Assembly: GCA_037976565.1 (NCBI GenBank)
Contig: CP137674.1
Location: 6,429,789 to 6,493,788, forward strand
Direction: 5' to 3'
DNA: 64,000 nt
Origin: Mesocentrotus franciscanus
Taxonomy: Eukaryota; Echinodermata; Echinoidea; Camarodonta; Strongylocentrotidae
Position numbers and translations under genes: made by a program. Below, one piece after another: positions 11,796 to 23,800 of the stretch (within the stretch, counting starts at the first letter, position 1; every line of letters begins with the position of its first letter). A model generated the notes under the pieces. The model saw only the letters and a list, made by a program, of their open reading frames with translations. It was not told the DNA's origin and did not search any database.

Positions 11796-11890
11796 TCATC
11801 TTTTCCTCTTCACCTTGGCGTCTTCTTTAGCTTTGTATATCATGAGTTCCATACAACTCCTGGCATCCTCTGTACTGTCATGGCCGCCAA
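11796..11890 (-). CDS. REXO1: REXO1 exon 15: C-terminal ExoIII motif and stop
   Basis: After acceptor CAG the frame reads [19 protein letters not shown], then a basic tail ending KRKR and TGA. The GHDxxxDA pattern is the final catalytic motif of DEDDh exonucleases, supplying the general-base His and the last metal-binding Asp. Human REXO1 ends in a closely similar way. The incoming phase is 1, which fits exon 14 only if its extra base is removed. Confidence 0.92.
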
Positions 11891-14800
11891 CTGTTAATGA
11901 GAGTACACCATTGAAGTGAGAAGTGATATCAATTCAGATTTGCTAAAGTTGAGCTAACCATAATAATAATATATAATAATAATAATAATAATCTTTTAAA
12001 GTCCACTCCAAATTTTATTAAGTTAAACCGAAAATGGAAATTCTTTTAGCCCAATTGATCGTGAGCCTGGCAGCCACTGAGCAGCGCCAGATTGACATTG
12101 CTCTATCCCCTATTGTTGAACGCCAAACAAGGTAGCAGCAACTCCCATATTTTAACGTCTTTTGGTATGACGCGGCCGGGGTTCGAACCCACGACCTCCC
12201 GGTTGTGAGGCGGACGCTCTACTGACTGAGCCAACACACCCGTACCGGTAATAGTTGGTAATTTATTCATTTATTCATGTAAAACGGTTTATTGACAAGG
12301 AATCATTCGCAGCAAGATTGCCGACTTGCAGATTTTTTTACAATCATAATAGATAAAATTGATACATAAATTAATAATAATACATTAATATCAGTGAAAA
12401 TCCAACATTTTTTACAAATGACATAATCCAGGGATTATGAGTTTGCATTTCCATATAACTAGTTTTTATTTACTGTTAATTGTTATACATGTAGTAAGTG
12501 GGTTGTCTGGACCAGTGAAATACAAATAACAAATTACTGGCATTTTGAAAACTTGCCGGAAACCTCATTTATTGAAAAGCACAACTGATATTTTGCATAT
12601 AGTGTCACTATCAAAAATATATTTTTGACAATAACAATACACAAATTCATCCATTTTTTTTTTACTTTTTGAAAAATTGCAGCTATGTAGTGTTGTGCTT
12701 ATTGGAGCATCCATTTTTTGTTGTTGTTTAAAACCATGTGCACTTTCACCTCAGAGAGACCATTACATAAAATGTGGCAATATTTCAAATATTTCACCAC
12801 ATGCACTTTCACCTGAGATAGACCATTACATAAAATGTGGCAATATTTCAAATATTTCACCACATGCACTTTCACCTGAGAGAGACCATTACATAAAATG
12901 TGGCAATATTTCAAATATTTCACCACATGCACCTTCACCTGAGAGAGACCATTACATAAAATGTGGCAATATTTCAAATATTTCACCACATGCACTTTCA
13001 CCTGAGATAGACCATTACATAAAATGTGGCAATATTTCAAATATTTCACCACATGCACTTTCACCTGAGATAGACCATTACATAAAATGTGGCAATATTT
13101 CAAATATTTCACCACATGCACTTTCACCTGAGATAGACCATTACAAAAAATGTAGCAATATTTCAAATATTTCACCACATGCACTTTCACCTGAGATAGA
13201 CCATTACAAAAAATGTGGCAATATTTCAAATATTTCACCACATGCACTTTCACCTGAGATAGACCATTACATAAAATGTGGCAATATTTCAAATATTTCA
13301 CCACATGCACTTTCACCTAAATAGACCATTACATAAAATTTTGCAATATTTCAAATATTTCACCACATGCACTTTCACCTGAGATAGATCATTACATAAA
13401 ATGTGGCAATATTTCAAATATTTCACCACATGCACTTTCACCTGAGATAGACCATTACATAAAATGTGGCAATATTTCAAATATTTCACCACATGCACTT
13501 TCACCTGAAATAGGCCATTACATAAAATGTGGCAATATTTCAAATATTTCACCACATGCACTTTCACCTGAGATAGACCATTACATAAAATGTGGCAATA
13601 TTTCAAATATTTCACCACATGCACTTTCACCTGAGATAGACCATTTCATAAAATTTTGCAATATTTCAAATATTTCACCACATGCACTTTCACCTGAAAT
13701 AGGCCATTTCATAAAATTTTGCCAAACTTCAAATATTTCACCATATCCAGAAAGCACTCAGCAATGGCATTAGTGCAAGTGACGCAGGCCAATGCATCTT
13801 TCAACTACCATACCACAGTAATTTACAATAAGTTACTTACCATCATCTTGGATGAGTCTATTGAGATACTCGGCCATCAAGGTCTTTAGCGCCCTCTTTA
13901 GGGGGACCACGACGATGGGGAAAGACAATTGCAGTGTCAATAACAGTACTGTGTAGCAGCTGGAAATTTAAAATGGACAATGATTTAGTTACTTATTTAG
14001 CTATCTATAATACCACTTACTTGTTTAATAAAAAATAATTTGAATACTTATACTGTTTTTATACACACAATAAAACAAAGTAATACAAATTAATTTAATG
14101 TAGTCTATATCAATATACAAAAGGCCAATATATTAAGTTGAGAACTGACTCATTCAAGATATTATGCCATACATGACTTCGCACAGTGGCATTCTCTGCA
14201 AGATACATACATGACCCAAGTTTGGCGGGAATCCATCAATCGGTTCTTGTGATAACGCGATCACAAGCTATTTTTGCATACATAATGAGCCCTGTGACCT
14301 TTGACCTTTGACCTCGTGACCCCAAAATCTACTCAGTTCATTGGCTCTGCAAGATACATACATGACCCAAGTTTGGCAGTAATCCATCAATTGGTTCTTG
14401 TAATAACACGATCACAAGCTATTTTTGCATACATAATGAGCCCTGTGACCTTTGACCTTTGACCTAGTGACCCCAAAATCTAATCACTTCATTAGCTGTG
14501 CAAGAATCATACATGACCCAAGTTTGGCGGTAATCCATCAACCGGTTCTTGAGATAACGTGATCACGAGAACGGGACGTACGTACGGACGGACGGTACGA
14601 CGGACGGACAACCAGAAAACATAATGCCTCCGTCTACTTTGTAGCGGAGGCATAAAAAGTGGTATCAAAAGTTTGGACACCAGTCAGTTGTCTTTCTTGC
14701 AAATCATCCTTCCTTACCTTCAGCGATAGAAAGTCGCTCTCTAAGCTGTGGCCAATGAGGATGGTCTGAGCAGAGAACATATTAAGAAGCACTGCCTGGA

Positions 14801-17800
14801 CATCTCGCAGCTTGGTGGTCACACGCTTCAGATCATTCTCTGTGATACCACTGAACCTATGGTGCAAACGTATGATTCAAACAAAGTTATTTTGAACTAG
14901 TGAGGAAAAACAGGTACACCATGTGTGCAGTCCTTATAAGGACTGGTGTATTGTTCCTTGGAGAGATGTGTTGGTTCTAAAATGCACTGTTGTATAATTA
15001 CTTAGAAAACCGAAGTCCTTATAAGGACTACACACATGGTGTACACGTTGAAATTTTCCTCTCTTGTGTACCCCATGCAAACCTATAAAGAACATTTTAT
15101 TTTGAATCTGAAGGTGCATTTAAATACTAAACCCGGCAATTGAATTCAGTCAGACATGTGTCCTTACTGTGCAAATTCCAACTTTTCTTACCGTTATGTC
15201 ATTGATAACCTTTGACCAACAGCCTTGTTAATGATAACCTCCTTTACATGCTAATGAGATCAAAATGCATGCATGATGAAATGTTTATCAAACTAGAAAT
15301 CAAATCCATTCAACCTACCAACATAATTTTTGTTTATACAAATCATTTATTGCTGAATTTCCACATATCCCTAGGTTAATCTGTAAGCAATACTTAACAA
15401 CACCTTACATATAAGCCCTTTTCAGATCCACAAACATTAACTTAGTGTATGAAAGGCATGTCTCGAAGAAATGCCGATACAATCATCAAATCTTTATGCT
15501 GAAGAGAGCTAAGGTGACGACTTACCTTGTGTTGTGGTCAACAACTTCATTGTCAGGCTGGACCAGGGTGTCGTATACTTCATTTAGGCGATCATCAACC
15601 ACCGTCACTCTAGTCAGTTCAAGACCCATCGATGTGTAACACTATGACATGAAAAATAAAAAAGGGGCAAATATTATTTCAACTGAGTTATGCGTATGAT
15701 TCAAAGTTCTTTATTTCAATTTGAAATAGCAATATGCTTGAAACTCATTTCACAAAATTATACAGTTAACTATGAATAACTTGAATTGGCACAAATCAAA
15801 TTATCCCCAAAGGCGCATTCAGATGTGACTCTGCAAAACCGCAGCGTTTTTTTCATGATGACATAAAGTGTAATACGCTTCACGTTTTTGTATCTTACAA
15901 CACAGAGCTATTTGAAATATTAAAACGTAAATCTTTTATTGCGCGCAGTTGCCATTCCTTTACACATTCTTTAAAAAACATGGCGGCTTTTTTGCCATGG
16001 TTTACCACGCCAGATTTGAACAAGCGTTTAATCGAATAAATTGTTTATAAACTAATTACAAAACCATGCAAAGGTGAGTTATTTATACTTCCTACATCAA
16101 ATTTTGCATACCGGTAAGTCAAAACTACACATATTTTTGCAGTCCCAACAGATTCAACTTATGTGTGATACAATTTTGATGAACTTGGCGACACCAAAAT
16201 AAGGGTTGAAATCATTTTCCATGTAAAGTTGTTCAATATAAGGTTGTTGTTTTATATGTTTGCGATTCTCCTTTTAAGGTGTAAGAATGAATGAACTGAG
16301 CAGATATATTCCGCCAACTGGAAAAGAAATTTCATGCCTGATTACAAGGCCTCCAGGAAACACGGGAATAATGGAGGATGTTATGAATCGAACGGTTGAA
16401 GGAACAACTGAATGTGAAGCATGTGGACCACCTGTTGCATTGTTTGCGACGAGCCAGAAGGGCGTTAATGCACATCTCTTTGTACAGGCTAACGACCTTC
16501 TGGCTTTAAGCAAGTAACATTGAGACTATTGTATGTTTCTAAAGAATCACAGGATATGAGACATAGATCTCATTGAATTTCCTGCTATTGCATGAGAAGG
16601 TTCATAATGTGTCAAGGGATTGTGTATGCAATGTAGATATTACTCATTAAAACAAAAAGTTCATGTGCAGGACATTATACATACAATTGAAGCACTACTT
16701 CTATAGGAAACACCTGTTTAATTACCACAAGGTCTTCCATTGCAATCTACTGAAGGTAACGCAGTGTTAGGAATTGTCATTCAGGGGGAAAACAAATCAA
16801 AGTCTTTAATTTTCTACATTTTAAATATGAAGGTAGAACTAGCCCCTTAAAATTTTCTTCTGGAATGCCTGAATTTTGTGAATAATTTTGTTCCTACCTG
16901 TATTCTCCTACAGGGCCTATACATTACTAATGGGCTAGAACCAAAGGGCATATTCTATAGGGCAACGGAAGAGGGAGGGAGGATGGAGTTGTTCACACTT
17001 CTGAACCTTATTAAGAATCACAAATGTCTTATATAATACCACTATTGTCACTATAATCATCACTTCCACAATCTATATTGTTGGGGAAGAGAGGGAAGTG
17101 TATCAATTAACCTGGAATTCATTCGCTACAATTATTTTCTGAACATTCCGCTTTAAAGTGACTTGGTAACATTGCCTCAGATTCTAAAACAAAATCCTGG
17201 ATTTAGCTCATGCTGCAATCATAATTATAAACCTTTAGGTCAGTCAGGAATCCCATGACTTATACAAGCCGATCGTCTGTCTGATTATCAAGATATTTAT
17301 GATTGGAAATCAAAATTTTATTTTACGTTTTCCTAACAGTTTTTATAACACTACAGTCTATTGGGGGAAATAAGTATGGTAAAACCGGTCACTCAAAGAT
17401 TTTTACTTTTTTGAGGCACTTCATGATCATTTTGCAGTGCAATTTTTTTAGGGCTTCAATATTACATCATATCACAGACGCTGATGACACGTAGGGCCAT
17501 GCATCTCTGATTTAACATTGTTAAACGATGCCTTTAAAGAAAGGCCACATAGATGGTCCAACATGAGTCACAGGTGTGAACAAACAACAAAAAGACTCTT
17601 AAAATATTTCATAGTGTAGGATCAAATGGGCAGAGCTAATACAATGAGGTGTCATGGTAGAGTAGTTCATTCATTTGACATCTCAATCCATGGGTTGAGG
17701 GTTCCAGTCCCAGCCCGGCACTAACATCTTTCGGCAAGACATTAATCCACATATCCGTGGACTTTCATGTCCTTACCTTTCCTATTGTACTTTTGTCTAT

Positions 17801-20800
17801 TTATCATGTATTTCATCTTTTGCACAAGCTGCGCCTTGAGCATTTGATTGTCAAGTGGATTTGGAGCCTTACAAATCGTATGTAATTATTATTATATGCC
17901 ACTCTCCACCAAGGTGTAAATGGGTACCTGGCAATTGCTGGGGTAATAATAATTGCAGGGCCCTCAGGAAGAACAGCATTAATGCTGATGAGGCTTCCCT
18001 GGGTAAAAAAATATATATATATATTTGTATCTTTATGTTCCATAAGGACCTACCATTTCACAATCTAGTGCAAACATGCCTGGGTGTCCATTTCTTGGGA
18101 TTTCCTTGGGGATAGTCTTCATGTAGCCCGAGAGGTTGCCATGCTTGTTGTCTGTCACATGGTACTGTAATGGTGATAGCAGAAAAAAAGGAGGGAAAAG
18201 AATAAATGTAACTCTTTATATGCTATCCAAATAATATCCTGTGCAACATGGTATTTATCATGGGATAGACATACCAGAGGCTTCAAAGATTATGCCACTG
18301 TTTCCAGAGCAAGATTAATCTGAACCAATGTTAAATGGGGTATCATGTAGATATCAAGACCAGAAATGGGTTATTTTCCAAAGTCATTGTGTTGCACAAG
18401 CAATCCTTCTGCCAATTGGTGCCTATTGTTTAGTGCAAATTTGCACGTGTGGCTAACCAGTGAACGAGCAGAGAGACCAAGAAAGCAATTGAGGTGTTAA
18501 AGAAAGAGGAAATGTGGTTACTTTGCCTAACCATACATTCATCTTACAAATGAAAATTAGTCTATTGAATTGAAAAATAATCCCTTCTCATCATGAAAGT
18601 CTACCCTGAGTCCAAGATAGTTTGTGTCATTCATTACTGATGACAGCAAAGACTAGTACACCTGATGATTGTATGAAGTTGACAGCCCTACCATAGCTGG
18701 GATCAGATACAGGGTATAGATCATTTTGTTGATATTTATGTCCAATTAGTCTGTTGTTTCTTTAAATTTGGTAATGTCTGGGGTTAAAAAATTGTCAAAT
18801 ATCTTGAATTTGCTTAAGATTATCTCTTAGGTAGGTACATGTTATCAAGCTTATCTTTTTACTAGGGATGTGTAAATGCATACCTTTGAAACGCAGCATC
18901 CTTTGGTTTCCATGTCTCCAGTACAGCATGAGAATCGACTTTCAATCATCCCAGAAACTAGATGAAAATAGTAGTGGGTAGAATCCTTTTTCAGTTGTAT
19001 CATTATCAAACACCATTTCAAATCACATTGTACCCAATGATTAGCCAATCTTCATCATCATTACCATCGTCTTTGCCCGTCTCCAACATTACCATCATTA
19101 CCATCATTACCATTGCCATTACCTTCACCACCATCATCACCACAATTATCATCATCACCTTCACTAACACCACCACCACCATCACCATCATCATAACCAC
19201 CATAACAATAATTATCATCATCATCACCATCATCATCATCATGATCACCCTTTTCACTATCCCCAACATCATCACTACCAATACCATCAACACCATCATC
19301 GCCACCGGCATCACCATCATCACCATAATCCTACTCCTCCTCCTCCTCATCATCATTATGATCACAGTCATCATCAATAGTTATAGACATCATCATGACA
19401 AGTGTATTGATCAGCCTCTGCACTTACTTCTCCTTGTCCATGGCCTGCCCCAGTGGTAGGTGCAAGACTCCCTGGTGATGTACTTGCCATCGGGATTCCT
19501 CAGGTACGCTGCCCACAACGACAGCAGACCTGCTGATTGGCTGAAATTGAAATCAAATAATAGAAATTGATGTTTCTCCATTCATACATAAATCTGTAAT
19601 GCAAACTGGCCTGTCTCCTACAAAATCATACAAATCAGACCTGCCACAAGTGTTTAAATCATGTTCAACAAAGAGAAAAGCTATGCAATTTTATACCTTC
19701 CTTTGTGAAAGTCAACTCTAGACCATGCTTAAACCCAGTGTATAGTTTGAATTTTAGTGGAAATAGACCATTCAGTTCAACAAAGAGTACAGAATTGGTG
19801 AGTCTAGAGCTTTATTAAGACTGACAAAACCTACCAATGGGCTACTTAGACTATCATGATGTGCAAGGATTATTTCTGCATGACTTACACCATCAAGAAC
19901 AAGAGAGAAATAGTGTTAGAAAGAGCGTAAAAATCAAGAACATATAGAGATGTCTGAAGACTACATACATTATGAGAGAGACACTGAGACATAGAGAGAT
20001 GGGGAAAGAGAGAGAGAGAGAGAGAGAGATAAGGGAGAAACTTACGATCACTACTTGCATATTTCTTGTTCCTTTCTTCTATGTAGACGAGAGCTTGACC
20101 TGAGGTCTCTGAGGGTCTAGGGTAACCATTCTCTCTCAGCAGAACTTCTGAGAGGATGTAGCGCTGCAGCTTCTCATACAAGTGAATCCCTGTGAAGATA
20201 CAAGATAAGGAATGAAAATTGTATATTTTGTTCCCTCCTTCTTGGAGAAGGTATACAGCCGACTTCATCCAAACGAAGGTTCTTGTAACGGTTTTGAATG
20301 CAATGGCTCTTGGGTAGCTTTAATAGGGAAATGTAATGGCACAAAAAGACGCGTCCGCAACGCAAAAATACCCAAACAGTGAATGAAAATTTGGAATTAG
20401 ACGTATGAAAATGAAATTTATTGTTAACAAGGTAGTAGAGATATTTTATAGTCCGATGTCCTAGAAAGAGAGTTCTATTTATGTATTTCTAATCTTTTGT
20501 CAGGGTAGCCAATTCACCAATAAGTATCACAAAGCCATTAGAATATAATGTTCAACAAATACGCATTTTGCATTCCGGATGCGTCTTTTTGCGCCACTAT
20601 ATTTGGCCAAGCTACCGTACAGGGATAGCTGACTATTACAATGATAGGAACGTTTATGTAATCCATGCACCATGCCTGAAGTGCATTGAATTACATTATT
20701 CTGAAGACATCACTACCTCCATTAGAGATAGGAAATCATCCTAGGAGTTGATTATATGGGTGGAAACTGTCAAAGTATCGATTATTTTAAAAGCGTAATT

Positions 20801-23800
20801 GTCTAAGGGGGTAATCGTAAAAGAGGTAGTTGTATTACATGGGTGGAATCTGTTGGAGGTAGTTATCCTGGAGTCCCAAATAGGTTTTCATTAAATATTG
20901 GGTATATAAATCTTCCACGTTCAGCCAGTAGATCCACAATTTCCCTCAATCCACAGCCAGTGCACAAGACCAAGGTACACAAATGGAAGCACACTAGCAT
21001 TAAAGTTTGACAGAACCCACCTTCAAAGCTCTCATTGTCAAGGTTGGAGTGCTTGTGGATACTGTAGGAGGTCTGTGCAGCTAGCTTGCCACCCAGAACA
21101 GCCGCATGGGAAACAACCCTTGATGGGAACAGTGAGAATGGAGTGGATGCAGAGGACTGTAGCCTGCTGTCTGTCTGGTTTTTGAGTTTCTTCAGGGCAT
21201 TGACACACAGGTTCAGGTAGATGTTCTTGCTGGATGCCCTCTGATACACCAGCTTCTCTTCTTCCAAGGCCTACAGAACAAATGTGGAGAGAGGGAATTA
21301 AAATAGGAGTCATTGTCTAGCAGAGATTTTACCTAGTCTAAAGATCAAATAGTCCAGGTGCACGTCTTAGCCACAGCTTACAGGTTTAGCCTGAGGGCTT
21401 TGAGGGCTTAATGTACAGGCTGGGTGTTTATTCTTTTCAAGTTTGCCGATTGGGGTGACCATATGGTCACTGGCAGGTTGTGGAGATGATATGCACATTC
21501 TGTTTGTTCATGAACCTGAATAAAGTTGTAAAGTTCTTAACTGAAATTTCAATTAAAGTTTTGAGGGCTAGATAATATCCATAAGATCCTACCTTATCGA
21601 AGGCATCTTGGTCTTCCTCTGCTGTCTTGAGCAGCTCATCAATGAAGACATTGAGGTATCTCTGCCTGATGTTCATTGGAACCTTGCTGCCATAGTCGGT
21701 GGGAATCATGGGTCTCTTAGACACCTAAAGAAGGAGGGGTGATTGAACAAGAGGTCTCATTACCATTTCCGACCAATTCACGTATAAATTCCATTGAAAA
21801 GTGAGCATCGTGTATGGACTCCAGGGCCCTGTCTTACAAAGAGTTGATATCAATCGCAACTTATTTGCGATTGATATCAAACGCAACTATGTACATAAGA
21901 GATAGGAGACTGCAAACTTGCGATTGATTTGGATTACTCCAACTCTTTGTAAGACGGGGCCCGGAGTCATGTATTAATTCTTTGATGCAATTAAAAATTA
22001 ATGCAAAATAACTTTAATAATTACATGGTCAATACATATATATATTCAATTCTTATCTTTGAGTGAACATTCAATAATTGTTCATTTTGTCCACACTTGA
22101 ATCCATAAAAGATAAAGAGTGAAGGAGGGTAAATTCCCCAAAACAAGTGTAACGACAAGGGTAATAAATGTATCAATTCCCATTTCCAACCTGGAAATCA
22201 ATTTAGTCCTTCAAAACTACCCCTGGGATGTTGCAAATTCATGCAAACATGACCAAGGTTAAAGAAATCCCTGCCAAGAGGCTTTTATGGAACTATACAC
22301 ATTCAAATGATACAGGATTCATTCTATCGGGATAGAAGATAGGTAGAGACTTACCGTCTTGGGCATGTGGGCCATTCTCTTGCCCATCTTGGATGTCATG
22401 ACAGTGGTATTCTTTCCAGAGGACGACTCCCCCAGTGTCAGCTGCTTGAGAGTGCTGTTGGTGGTGGCTGTAATAGGTTCAAAGTGAATATGGAATTACC
22501 GGTTATCGATTAGTGATATCAATGTACACTATGCCTGAACAAATCAGAGTACTTGAGCCCCAAGAAGATATAAACCATTTCATCGTTCCTCCTGAAAATA
22601 ATTGAATATGTAGGCTGCTTATACCAGAAACCATGCGAAATACAGAGAAGTCAATATAATCTAGGGTACATAATATGAGGTAAAATCTCTTCTGTATGAC
22701 CCTGGAAGAAGAAAAAATCACATGCAAAGATGTTTTAAAAAGACAGAGTGAAAACGAGGAGATAAGAGAAAAGAGGGGAATTGAGACAAGGATGTAGGGA
22801 GATGAAAGAGAGGGGAAAGAGAGGAGAGAGGGGAAAGAGAGGAGAGAGAGAGCAAGTGAAAAAGAGGAAAGAGTGATAGAGAGAGAAAAAGAGAGGAGGA
22901 GGGAGAAAGAAAAGAGCACTCAAACACAAAGTTGTAACATACCTGATTGGTGCGCTATCCTCTTCTTCCCTGTGATCGAAGCACCCGCCGAGGTCTCCCC
23001 CGATTCCCCTTCCTGGGACGCCCTCTCTAGTCTACGCTCCATCATGAGATAGCGATTGTGGCACATCTGGGCTGGGCCGGGTCGAGAGTTGGCGGGCTTC
23101 TTGGGGGTCGACTTTCGTTTAACATCCTACGGAGAGGAACACAAGTCCAATCTAATCTGAGAATTTTTAAAACTTTAATGTCTAGTCGCCTAATCCAAAT
23201 GCGCTGGTGAGACTGACAAAATAATGCACATACTGTCTTAGATTCATTATGGAAAGACTGGAGTAGTGGTTAGTTGTATGCAATTTAAATAGGAAGGTCT
23301 TAAGCTGTCATAAATAAAGATGAAGAGAGAAGAAAAAAAGAGAAATAAATAAAAGAATTGTTTACACTACACTTTAACCTGTACATCAGCTGGACATTTC
23401 AGAAACTGCCAAAATGATAAAACCCCAGAAAATGCCAACCCTATCCAAAAAAGTTCTATGGAAAATTAACCTGCTACAAAATTTGGAATGTTATCCTAAT
23501 ACATTATAAGCCATAGATGACTCGCCTGGGATTAGATATTACACGTATACACTGAAACCATTATCATCTCCAACATGTTAAAGAGCCCATCTCACGAAAA
23601 ACTTACTCCAAACTTTGAAGCATGAGCCATCCGCTGTTTGCCAACAGATGACGGAGCTGAACTTGAACCTTTCCTCTCTTCTGCTGGCCGTTTCTGAAAC
23701 TAAGACGCGGACAAACATAAAAAGAACTTCTAAGAATATGTATTCTCAATACAACATTCTCACACACAGATATTTTCACTTATTTTCCTTATATATCTTA

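Noticed and set aside
12170..12242. tRNA-Val gene
   Set aside because: A and B boxes are present, but the acceptor stem does not pair and a SINE body with an (ATT)n tail follows.
12677..13324. 215-codon repetitive open frame (and 205 codons on the other strand)
   Set aside because: Explained by a 63-bp tandem repeat inside a REXO1 intron; open in both directions, with no start or splice support.
12737..13745. CRISPR-like array
   Set aside because: The units are contiguous, without unique spacers, and the DNA is from an animal nuclear genome.
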